A stretch of DNA of 58,105 nt from positions 1-58,105 of the forward strand of contig CAWURY010000009.1 in the NCBI GenBank assembly GCA_963925605.1, in the 5' to 3' direction. The stretch's first letter is position 1. Every line of letters begins with the position of its first letter. Below are positions 1 through 7,282 of the stretch, in pieces. The notes below the pieces were generated by a model, which saw only the letters and a program-made list of their open reading frames with translations, was not told the DNA's origin and searched no databases. The position numbers were made by a program, and so were the translations under genes. The stretch is from Porticoccus sp963925605. Lineage in GTDB: Bacteria > Pseudomonadota > Gammaproteobacteria > Pseudomonadales > Porticoccaceae.

Positions 1-2
1 GA

Positions 3-341
3 AGTATGGTTTTTGAGCCTGCTGTGATTAAAGTATCTAAAGGCGATACCATCCATTTTAAAGCGACAGATATGTCGCATAATTCAGTCTCCATGGACGG
101 CATGATTCCAGAGGGCGCCTCTAGTTGGGCTGGACAATTAAGCCAAGATATAACCGTCAAGCTGGATAGTGAAGGGGTCTATGTCTACCAGTGTGATCCA
201 CACGCTATGATGGCTATGATCGGCGTTATTCAAGTTGGAGAAGCTGTCAACCTCAGTGAGGTAAAAAATGCAGCAATCGATAAGAAATCAACTTTTATGA
301 TGAATTCAGACAGACTGGATACTTACTTATCGCAGCTATAA
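3..341 (+). CDS. Pseudoazurin-like blue copper protein, 5' end outside window
   Basis: Periplasmic type 1 copper protein that would carry single electrons between respiratory complexes. The reading frame is open to the window edge. The first visible methionine (position 6) corresponds to the internal Met-Val-Phe-Glu-Pro segment of pseudoazurins, so the signal peptide and first beta strand are missing. Counting from that Met, the copper ligands are His25 (Ser-His-Asn), Cys63, His66 and Met71, in the family spacing Cys-x2-His-x4-Met. The C-terminal helical tail after the cupredoxin barrel is present and ends normally. Pseudoazurins often donate electrons to nitrite or nitrous-oxide reductases, but no such gene is visible here, so the partner is unknown. 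The next gene converges on it 20 bases away. Confidence 0.85.
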   Translation, partial: SMVFEPAVIKVSKGDTIHFKATDMSHNSVSMDGMIPEGASSWAGQLSQDITVKLDSEGVYVYQCDPHAMMAMIGVIQVGEAVNLSEVKNAAIDKKSTFMMNSDRLDTYLSQL

Positions 342-360
342 GATAAACTGCTGAGCAATC

Positions 361-1080
361 TTATTTAATAGCCAGGAATCCCTCAAAACAGAGGTATTTT
401 TGGACTGTATTGATATCGACAAATCCAGCTCTCTCGAGCATGTCCAAGTTACCTTGTGTGGAAAAAGGCTCGAGAACACCTTTTAGGCTTCTAGATTTAG
501 CAATAATCTCATCAGCTGAATAGCCTTGGCGAATTTTATAGTCGTTATATAGGGCACTCAAAATATCTTGAAAACGTGCATCTGCACCACGTACTTTTTC
601 AAACAACAACAAAGCTCCCCCCCAATTTAATCTGTCATAAAGCTTGTCGATTAATTTTTGACGAACCGATGTATTTATAAATTGAATGGTGTAGTAGCAA
701 ACAATTAAATCGGCGTTATCCATCTCTAACTCGATGACATCGTCAGCAGCAAAAGAAATATTTAAGCCTTTTATTTTAGCGGCCTTGTTGCTGGCTTTTT
801 TGATCATATCTTTTTCTATGTCTATGCCAATAAAGCGGGCCCCTGGTTTTTTTTGATTATGCATCGCAAGCTTTAGAATTAGGGTACCTGTAGAACAACC
901 CACCTCATAGCATAGAGAGTCTGGCTTAATAAAAAAATCACTCATATCACATATGAGGTCATGTCCTTCTTCGTAGAGGGGCACTGATTTGGATATATGG
1001 TCATCAAATAAATCCACAATTTTTCCATTAAATTTCCAATTTGCCCTATCTGCAGATAATCCATTGCCCACTTTTGTCAT
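361..1080 (-). CDS. CmoA-related class I SAM-dependent methyltransferase
   Basis: A 239-aa Rossmann-fold methyltransferase. The SAM-binding motif Glu-Val-Gly-Cys-Ser-Thr-Gly lies at residues 59-65, an acidic Asp-Ile-Glu follows at 87-89, and a Tyr-Thr-Ile-Gln-Phe segment at 130-134 matches the Phe-Thr-Leu-Gln-Phe of CmoA. The overall pattern (SVP-Y near residue 32, NWGGALLLFEK, GYSADEI, a C-terminal LAIK) is that of CmoA, the carboxy-SAM synthase for tRNA wobble uridine. However, the arginine equivalent to E. coli Arg199, which binds the carboxylate of carboxy-SAM, is replaced by Ser196, with an Arg one position later. The usual partner cmoB is absent. It may therefore be a diverged paralogue using ordinary SAM. 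The start has an AGGGA site about 5 bases upstream. It is divergent from mvaB. Confidence 0.65.
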   Translation of the reverse strand: MTKVGNGLSADRANWKFNGKIVDLFDDHISKSVPLYEEGHDLICDMSDFFIKPDSLCYEVGCSTGTLILKLAMHNQKKPGARFIGIDIEKDMIKKASNKAAKIKGLNISFAADDVIELEMDNADLIVCYYTIQFINTSVRQKLIDKLYDRLNWGGALLLFEKVRGADARFQDILSALYNDYKIRQGYSADEIIAKSRSLKGVLEPFSTQGNLDMLERAGFVDINTVQKYLCFEGFLAIK

Positions 1081-1174
1081 CCCGTGTCCCTTCTTATAAT
1101 CAGAATTCTAGTTATGCCATATTATCACTAAACTATCTAATGCTCTCAGGCAATCTAACAGTTAGAATAAGGCT

Positions 1175-2083
1175 ATGGCACTACCTAAGAAAGTCAAAAT
1201 TGTAGAAGTAAGCCCAAGAGACGGTCTTCAGAACGAACAGCAATTGATTGGCGCCAAATTAAAAATAGAGTTCATTGACCTTCTGGTAGATGCAGGAGTT
1301 CGTTATATTGAGGCGGGTAGTTTTGTGAACCCCAGTTGGGTCCCCCAGATGGCTACTAGTGATGCTGTTTTTCGTGGCATTAAGCAAAGGGAAGATGTCA
1401 CCTTTTCAGCATTAACTCCAAATCTACAAGGGTTTAATCGTGCTATGGCGGTGAATGTTGGAGAAGTTGCAATTTTTACGACAGCCTCCGAATCTTTTAG
1501 TCAAAAAAATATCAACTGTTCCATTGATCAGAGTTTAGAGCGCTTTACGCCCGTTCTTAAGGCTGCCGCAGATAAAGATATACCTGTACGGGCTTATATT
1601 TCTTGTGTGGTGGGTTGCCCTTACGAGGGTAATATAGATCCAGTTAAAGTCGCTGAGCTAGCTGCTAGACTTAGCGAGATGGGGTGTTATGAAGTCTCAC
1701 TGGGCGACACAACAGGTATTGGTACACCAAAAAATATCTCTCGGGTAATTGAGAAAGTGGCGGAAAAGATTGCTATCCAGCATATTGCTGTGCATCTGCA
1801 TGATACTTATGGCCAAGCACTAGCAAATATTTATGCTGCTTTGTTGATGGGTGTTTCTGTTATTGACAGCTCTGTAGCTGGCCTAGGTGGCTGTCCTTAT
1901 GTAAGAAATCCTCAAGGTTTCGCTGCTTCAGGGAATGTCGCTACTGAGGATTTGATTTATATGCTTAATGGGTTAGATATCGAGCATGGCATAAATTTAG
2001 AAAAAATTGTTGAAGCTGGCCGCTTTATCTCCAGAGAGCTTGGAAGAAACAGTAGTTCAAAAGTTTCTATAGTATTAACTTGA
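1175..2083 (+). CDS. mvaB: Hydroxymethylglutaryl-CoA lyase
   Basis: Cleaves HMG-CoA to acetoacetate and acetyl-CoA, the last step of leucine catabolism. It is a 302-aa TIM-barrel protein of the DRE-TIM metallolyase family. Visible motifs are VSPRDGLQNE near the N-terminus (metal and substrate binding), GCPYEG, SLGDTTGIGTP, the metal-binding HLHDTYGQA and the catalytic loop GLGGCPY with the catalytic cysteine at residue 240. After that cysteine the loop reads VRNPQGFAASGN where relatives have about seven residues (for example AKGATGN), an in-frame insertion of about 5 residues. The other leucine-degradation genes (methylcrotonyl-CoA carboxylase, isovaleryl-CoA dehydrogenase) are not next to it, so it stands alone here. 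It starts at ATG 1175, with AAGG just upstream. Confidence 0.92.
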   Translation: MALPKKVKIVEVSPRDGLQNEQQLIGAKLKIEFIDLLVDAGVRYIEAGSFVNPSWVPQMATSDAVFRGIKQREDVTFSALTPNLQGFNRAMAVNVGEVAIFTTASESFSQKNINCSIDQSLERFTPVLKAAADKDIPVRAYISCVVGCPYEGNIDPVKVAELAARLSEMGCYEVSLGDTTGIGTPKNISRVIEKVAEKIAIQHIAVHLHDTYGQALANIYAALLMGVSVIDSSVAGLGGCPYVRNPQGFAASGNVATEDLIYMLNGLDIEHGINLEKIVEAGRFISRELGRNSSSKVSIVLT

Positions 2084-2157
2084 TAATGGCATGCTTTTTA
2101 TTGTATTTTGCAATCCCTAATTGCTGTTAGCAATAGATACTAATTTAGAGAGCCCTT

Positions 2158-2982
2158 ATGAATTCCTCTCCCGAGAATGAATCCACAGTAAGAAAATTGC
2201 AAGATATTAAAGAAATTATTGTAAACGGAACTGTGATTAGTCCTGCTGAGATAATTCAGGAGATGTCGCATCATTCGACGGATTCTCCGGAAGACATGAT
2301 TAAAAAATCGTCTGAGGTCCTGATAACACAGTTACTGCTTGTGCAAAAAGCCCACAAGCTCGGATTGAACAAGAATCTTCCAAAAGACAGCGATATTCCT
2401 GTCGAGGAAACTATAATTGGCAGACTTATTGAGAAAGAAATAGCAAAGTCAGAAGAAGTTTCTGAAGAAGAATGTGAGAAGTACTATAATGAACATAAGG
2501 CTGAATTCTTCACTCAAGAGATGCTGGAGCTAAAACATATCTTGATAGGCGCGACTCCCGAGAAAAAAAATGAAAGATCTCAGGCAAAAAAATTAGCTGA
2601 ATCATTAATTTCAAAGTTGAAAGATTCTTTAGATCAGTTTGATTTCTTGGTGGACGAGTATTCTAGCTGTCCCTCTAAAGAGACAGGTGGAACGTTGGGT
2701 AGAGTCGGCCGAGGTCAAACTCCTCCAGAATTTGAAAAAATAGTTTTTAATCTTGGAGAAGGATTAGCCGATAAGCCTGTTAAGTCGAATTTCGGCTTCC
2801 ATGTAGTGTACATTGATAAAAAAATACCAGCGAAACAGCTAGATTATGATCAAGTTAAAAGTGATATCGCTGATATGTTGATAGAAATTGGCCACCGCAT
2901 AGAAATTTCTAAATATATTCATCAGTTAATTGATACAGCAGACATTCAGGGTGTTGATTTTAAAATCGGTCGCCCGTCATAA
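2158..2982 (+). CDS. Parvulin-type peptidyl-prolyl isomerase (PpiC/NifM-like), cytoplasmic
   Basis: A 274-aa protein with a helical N-terminal region (residues 1-115) and one parvulin domain at about 123-220. The domain shows LELKHILIG at its start, a GGTLGRVGRGQTPPEFEKIVFNL-type core and FGFHVVYID at its end, all typical of PpiC domains. No signal peptide or membrane segment is visible, which separates it from SurA and PpiD and places it with cytoplasmic NifM-like isomerases that help assemble other proteins. Parvulins of this type often accompany nar nitrate-reductase genes. The pseudoazurin 2 kb upstream fits a respiratory setting, but no nar genes are in view, so its client is unknown. 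A GAGAG site precedes ATG 2158. It converges with the gene at 3038-4255. Confidence 0.75.
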   Translation: MNSSPENESTVRKLQDIKEIIVNGTVISPAEIIQEMSHHSTDSPEDMIKKSSEVLITQLLLVQKAHKLGLNKNLPKDSDIPVEETIIGRLIEKEIAKSEEVSEEECEKYYNEHKAEFFTQEMLELKHILIGATPEKKNERSQAKKLAESLISKLKDSLDQFDFLVDEYSSCPSKETGGTLGRVGRGQTPPEFEKIVFNLGEGLADKPVKSNFGFHVVYIDKKIPAKQLDYDQVKSDIADMLIEIGHRIEISKYIHQLIDTADIQGVDFKIGRPS

Positions 2983-3037
2983 AATAGCTAACATTTTCTT
3001 GTGCAGCCCTTAGCCTAAGTCTTGGTTGTAAGTGTCC

Positions 3038-4255
3038 CTATATATCGCGACTTAGGATAGCAATCTGCTGTGAGATTAATTCTTTACTGCCCTCATCTAA
3101 TTCTTCAACCCTAAATAGCACACTTTTTTCGCTGGGAGGACATAAGGATATATCTTGAAGTGACCCATGTGATTTAGTTGGTGCGTCTAGAAGTATTTCC
3201 CCATCAACGGCTTGTTCCAGCATTAATTGAAGTGAATTCAAGTGCACCTCACAATGCGATTCGTTAAGAATCTGAGATCTGGAGTGTTTTTTTATGTCAT
3301 TTGATATTGCGCTGGCTATTTCTAGCTTTATCCCTTGTGTATCGAGTAATTTTTTACTTAAAGCATGAATTGCAGTGGCGCAATATAAAGCCCTGAGAGT
3401 GTGATCACCATATTCCGACTTTCCTTTGAATTTTAGGTATATGCTACGCTGCCCTGCGCTTAGTCTGGTCGCTCCATAAATGTCCGTTGCATCGTTGACC
3501 AGAACATCAAATTGAGACATAACCGATTCGAGGTGTTCTGGATTTACCCTTGTCTTTAAGATGGTTAAATTTTTACAGGCAATAGCCAAAAGCGCATAAT
3601 CTTCTACCCCTTGCTCGGTATAGGGTTGTTGATTTTCTTTTCTAGTTGCTATTAGGGGCTTGAGTCGATACTCGAGTGCACTCAACTCATCCATAGCTTC
3701 TTTATCATCCCCAGGCAGTTGTTGGATGAGATGATTGAGTCTAGATGAAAGACTTTTCCCTATTTTAGCTGATAAATATATTAGCACAAGAAATATGCTA
3801 GCGAATAAAAAAGCGATTTCTAGGCGCAAAGTCTGAAAATATGCCGCAAAAAATTCTTGGTCGAATTGGACTAGAACGTATCCTGCAGTAGCGTTTTCTA
3901 TGGTTATGGTGCTAGTGTAAGTGTTACTTGAAAGAGGAGTCCTGTTGGCCGATTTTGTGGCTTTTGCCAGAAGTTTTTTAGCTGCGTCATGCACCGCAAC
4001 ATGTTCGACACCCTCAATGGTTAGTATGTCGTCTATTTCTATCTGGAGACTCAGTTGATCTTGGTTGATGATTGAATTTTGAGCTACTTTAGCTAGCTGT
4101 AATGACAGAGTCTGCCCTAGATAATTTTCTTGTTCATTAGTTATTGAGTCTAGCTCTATACTTAATATTATTGCGCTTAGGCTCGCAAAAATTAAAGAAA
4201 ATATTACGGTGAACGTAGGCAGCAATTTTGCATAAGATGTTTTGTTCTTGCCCAT
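3038..4255 (-). CDS. AhpA/YtjB-type membrane protein with degenerate cyclase-like domain
   Basis: An inner-membrane protein of 405 aa, divergent from serB, the same position as ytjB (smp) beside serB in E. coli and its counterpart in Pseudomonas. The first transmembrane helix spans about residues 11-35 and the second about 143-165; between them lies a roughly 105-residue periplasmic sensor-like domain. The cytoplasmic part from about residue 218 to 330 follows the order of a class III nucleotide cyclase homology domain: a LAIACKNLT strand, a helix beginning NPEHLESV, a Tyr-Gly turn, and then DHTLRALYCATAIHALS. The metal-binding aspartates expected in the first strand and hairpin are absent, so catalysis is unlikely. 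The cyclase resemblance is my own reading of the pattern. The cellular role is unknown. Confidence 0.6.
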   Translation of the reverse strand: MGKNKTSYAKLLPTFTVIFSLIFASLSAIILSIELDSITNEQENYLGQTLSLQLAKVAQNSIINQDQLSLQIEIDDILTIEGVEHVAVHDAAKKLLAKATKSANRTPLSSNTYTSTITIENATAGYVLVQFDQEFFAAYFQTLRLEIAFLFASIFLVLIYLSAKIGKSLSSRLNHLIQQLPGDDKEAMDELSALEYRLKPLIATRKENQQPYTEQGVEDYALLAIACKNLTILKTRVNPEHLESVMSQFDVLVNDATDIYGATRLSAGQRSIYLKFKGKSEYGDHTLRALYCATAIHALSKKLLDTQGIKLEIASAISNDIKKHSRSQILNESHCEVHLNSLQLMLEQAVDGEILLDAPTKSHGSLQDISLCPPSEKSVLFRVEELDEGSKELISQQIAILSRDI

Positions 4256-4379
4256 TCTTAATTATTCCCATAAAGTTTGCTGGATTAGACTCATTCTATC
4301 TTATCGATCGTCTTTCTGTGATACTTAATATAGAGGGTGCTGGTATTATTAGTTTGTATTTTTTATATTGGAATCAATT

Positions 4380-5600
4380 GTGAAAGAAATTCTGCTTATT
4401 AGCATATCAGGCGATGATAAGCCTGGAGTGACTCAAGCTGTGTCAGAGGCATTGATGAATCATCGATGTGATATCTTGGATATTAGTCAGTCCGTCATAC
4501 ATGATAATTTAAATCTTGGATTATTGGTGAGAACACCTTTGGATCATCAGTTAGAAAAAATAAAAGATGAAATTTTTTCCTCCCTTGGCGTGATGGGTAT
4601 GAAAACTCGTTTTCAGCTCATCGCTGATGAGGATTATTCAAATTGGGTTGATCAACAAGGCAAGCCTCGTCATATTGTAACTTTGTTGTCGCGAAAGGTG
4701 ACAGCTGAGCATATAGCCCTTGTAACTGCTGTTACAGTTGAGCATGGCCTAAACATAGACAAAATTAGTCGTCTCTCCGGCAGAATGTCCTTGGACCGAC
4801 TGGAAAGTAGTAGCAGGTCTTGCGTAGAGTTCTCTTTACGTGGAGTGCCTTTAGACTTGGCTGTCTTTCGCTCTTCATTGCTTGAAATGTCTAGTGAAAT
4901 GGATGTTGATATAGCCTACCAAGAAGAAAATATTTTTCGCCGTAATCGCCGTTTAGTTGTTTTTGACATGGATTCAACGTTGATTGATGCTGAGGTGATA
5001 GATGAGCTAGCAAAAGAAATAGGGGCTGGTGAGAAAGTTGCTGAAATAACCGCAGCTGCTATGAGAGGCGAGCTAGACTTTAAGGAAAGTTTTAGTCGAC
5101 GCCTGCGATTTTTAGAGGGCCTTAATGAATCGGTGCTAGAGAAAGTAGCTCGACGCTTACAGCTTACAGAGGGTGCCGAAGAGTTAATGGCTACACTTAG
5201 ACTTTTGGGCTACAAGACAGCCATTCTTTCGGGTGGATTTGACTACTTTGCCTGTCAAATTCAAAAAAGATTAGGAATCGATTATGTTTATGCAAATCAG
5301 CTTGAAATAGTTGATGGTAAAGTGACTGGGAATGTTGTGGGAGAAGTCGTTGATGGCCCCAGGAAAGCCGAATTATTGCGCAATATAGCCGCTGGTGAGA
5401 GGGTTAACCTGGAGCAGGTTATAGCAGTAGGAGACGGAGCTAATGATTTGCCTATGTTAAGTATTGCCGGTTTAGGAATTGCTTTTAGAGCCAAACCTTT
5501 GGTGAAAGCAACTGCTAAGCAATCTATATCTAAAGTTGGTTTGGACGGAATCCTTTACTTAATGGGTATTAGTGATAGGGATGTCTCGCGCTGGGAATAA
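4380..5600 (+). CDS. serB: Phosphoserine phosphatase
   Basis: Hydrolyses O-phosphoserine to serine, the last step of serine synthesis. Two N-terminal ACT-like domains (about residues 1-80 and 95-180) precede a HAD phosphatase domain with the nucleophile motif DMDST near residue 196, motif II in ILSGGFDYF, and the metal-binding GDGANDLPML near the C-terminus. I chose GTG 4380 over the upstream TTG 4368. The protein then begins KEILLISISG, which aligns with the start of Pseudomonas SerB (REIVLINITG), and a GGA lies 6 bases upstream, whereas TTG 4368 has no ribosome-binding site. The length of 406 aa fits the two-ACT form. It is divergent from the AhpA/YtjB-type gene and converges on epmB. Confidence 0.93.
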   Translation: MKEILLISISGDDKPGVTQAVSEALMNHRCDILDISQSVIHDNLNLGLLVRTPLDHQLEKIKDEIFSSLGVMGMKTRFQLIADEDYSNWVDQQGKPRHIVTLLSRKVTAEHIALVTAVTVEHGLNIDKISRLSGRMSLDRLESSSRSCVEFSLRGVPLDLAVFRSSLLEMSSEMDVDIAYQEENIFRRNRRLVVFDMDSTLIDAEVIDELAKEIGAGEKVAEITAAAMRGELDFKESFSRRLRFLEGLNESVLEKVARRLQLTEGAEELMATLRLLGYKTAILSGGFDYFACQIQKRLGIDYVYANQLEIVDGKVTGNVVGEVVDGPRKAELLRNIAAGERVNLEQVIAVGDGANDLPMLSIAGLGIAFRAKPLVKATAKQSISKVGLDGILYLMGISDRDVSRWE

Positions 5601-5619
5601 CCTCCTGATAGATAAAAAA

Positions 5620-6639
5620 CTAAAGCAGGGGAACTTTGTTTGGCATACCGGGAATCTCTCGCACTAATTTTGGGACTAAATACCCAGGTAGTTTCGACGT
5701 AAGCCCAAGGATTAGCTCTTTGGCCGTCGCGTCGCTTACTTCAAAATGGGCCGCACCTTTTACCTTATCCAGTTGATGCAGATAGTAAGGCAAGACTTTC
5801 ATTTGGAAAAGTCGTTCACTTAGTTCTTGAAGTACTTCAGTTGAATCATTAATTCCTGCAAGCAGTACTGTTTGATTGAGCAGGGTGACTCCAGCTTGAG
5901 AGAGACGGTTAAGAGCAGCAGCTACAGAGACATCTAACTCTTTGGGATGGTTACTGTGGATGACCAGTGAGGTCAATAGGCGAGTTGATGTTAGCCACTC
6001 TATGCAATCATCTGTTATTCGGTCTGGAATAACGATAGGGAGCCGTGTATGCACTCTTAGTCTTTGAATGTGTGGTATTTGTGCAATCTCGTTGGTTAGC
6101 CAGCGTAACTGTTTGTCGCTAGCCGCAAGAGGGTCGCCTCCGCTAAAGATAACCTCAGTTATTGAAGTATTATTGCGAATATAAGCCAACGCTTGCCCCC
6201 ATTCATCTCGGCCTGGCTTATTTTCCTGATAGGGAAAGCTACGTCGAAAGCAGTAGCGACAATTAATTGCACAATTAGCACTAACAATCAACAATACGCG
6301 GCCTGCATACTTGTGTATCAATCCAGGGATTAAATTCGTCTCTGTTTCCTCTAGTGGGTCTGTTGTATATCCAGGTACTGCATACATCTCTTCTTTTGAT
6401 GGGAGAATTTGTTTTAATAATGGATCGTTAGGGTCGCCTTTTGTAATACGTTTCAGGTATGCTTTCGGTGCTCTCAATGAAAAATCATTGCTAGCCTCTG
6501 TGGCCCCGCCCAACAGGCTATCTATTATTTTTTGATCGAACTCAAGCCATTCGAGTAGTTTTTTTGGATCTCGAATGCTTTCAGTGAGCTGCTCTTGCCA
6601 GGTAAGACTATCTACAGATGCAATGGAACGGGTTATCAT
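5620..6639 (-). CDS. epmB: EF-P (R)-beta-lysine mutase EpmB
   Basis: Radical-SAM, PLP-dependent enzyme of the lysine 2,3-aminomutase family that turns L-alpha-lysine into (R)-beta-lysine for attachment to elongation factor P. It has 339 aa. The iron-sulfur cluster motif CAINCRYCF lies at about residues 122-130, followed by FSGGDPL. The C-terminal GYLVPKLVREIPGMPNK segment carries the lysine expected to hold PLP. It is shorter than catabolic lysine 2,3-aminomutase, which matches EpmB. It is divergent from efp with only 49 bases between the start codons, and epmA follows efp, so substrate, mutase and ligase genes are together. The start is ATG 6639. Confidence 0.93.
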   Translation of the reverse strand: MITRSIASVDSLTWQEQLTESIRDPKKLLEWLEFDQKIIDSLLGGATEASNDFSLRAPKAYLKRITKGDPNDPLLKQILPSKEEMYAVPGYTTDPLEETETNLIPGLIHKYAGRVLLIVSANCAINCRYCFRRSFPYQENKPGRDEWGQALAYIRNNTSITEVIFSGGDPLAASDKQLRWLTNEIAQIPHIQRLRVHTRLPIVIPDRITDDCIEWLTSTRLLTSLVIHSNHPKELDVSVAAALNRLSQAGVTLLNQTVLLAGINDSTEVLQELSERLFQMKVLPYYLHQLDKVKGAAHFEVSDATAKELILGLTSKLPGYLVPKLVREIPGMPNKVPLL

Positions 6640-6688
6640 AGTGGTCTCTTGTGTATTTTAAAATAATTTATTGAATATTGAGGTAACA

Positions 6689-7252
6689 ATGGCTAACTAT
6701 TCTACCAATGAATTTCGTTCCGGTCTGAAAGTAATTATGGATGGCGATCCTTGCAGTATCGTAGAAAATGAACTTGTCAAGCCTGGCAAAGGCCAGGCTT
6801 TTAGTCGCGTTCGTTTGCGTAATCTTAAAACAGGGCGTGTCTGGGATAAAACTTTTAAGTCTGGAGAATCTCTTGAGGGGGCTGATATAGCAGAGGCCGA
6901 TATGCAGTACCTCTATAATGATGGAGAGTACTGGCACTTTATGGAGTCCGATACTTTCGAGCAGCACCAGGCTGATAGAAATGTTGTTGGTGATTCGGCG
7001 CTCTGGCTCAGGGAGCAAGATACTGTGATGGTAACATTACACAACGGAGTCCCTTTGGTAATCACACCAGCCAATCATGTGGAGCTTGAAATTACAGATA
7101 CCGACCCAGGTCTAAAAGGTGATACTGCTCAAGGGGGCACTAAGCCAGCCACCCTAAGTACCGGTGTAACAGTTAGGGTGCCACTTTTTTTAAATATTGG
7201 CGAGATCATTAAAGTTGATACTCGTACTGGAGAATATATAAGTCGGGCCTAA
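6689..7252 (+). CDS. efp: Elongation factor P
   Basis: Translation factor that relieves ribosome stalling at consecutive prolines. It has three beta-barrel domains in 188 aa. The conserved loop PGKGQAF places Lys34, the beta-lysylation site, at the same position as in E. coli. A good ribosome-binding site (GAGGT) lies 5 bases before ATG 6689, and the protein then begins MANYSTNEFRSGLK like other EF-Ps. The in-frame TTG at 6671 would add six residues and lacks a site. epmB is divergent upstream and epmA begins 30 bases downstream, so the modification enzymes are linked to their target. The hydroxylase gene epmC is not in this window. Confidence 0.96.
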   Translation: MANYSTNEFRSGLKVIMDGDPCSIVENELVKPGKGQAFSRVRLRNLKTGRVWDKTFKSGESLEGADIAEADMQYLYNDGEYWHFMESDTFEQHQADRNVVGDSALWLREQDTVMVTLHNGVPLVITPANHVELEITDTDPGLKGDTAQGGTKPATLSTGVTVRVPLFLNIGEIIKVDTRTGEYISRA

Positions 7253-7282
7253 CTATCAGGCCAGGCGAAAATTTTACTGACT

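Noticed and set aside
2158..2982. NifM, implying nitrogen fixation
   Set aside because: The parvulin domain is generic and there are no nif genes; kept as a cytoplasmic parvulin isomerase.
4368..4379. TTG 4368 as start of serB
   Set aside because: No ribosome-binding site; GTG 4380 matches the family N-terminus and has GGA six bases upstream.
6668..7018. Minus-strand ORF over efp
   Set aside because: Antisense to efp, which has a clear start, ribosome-binding site and family match.
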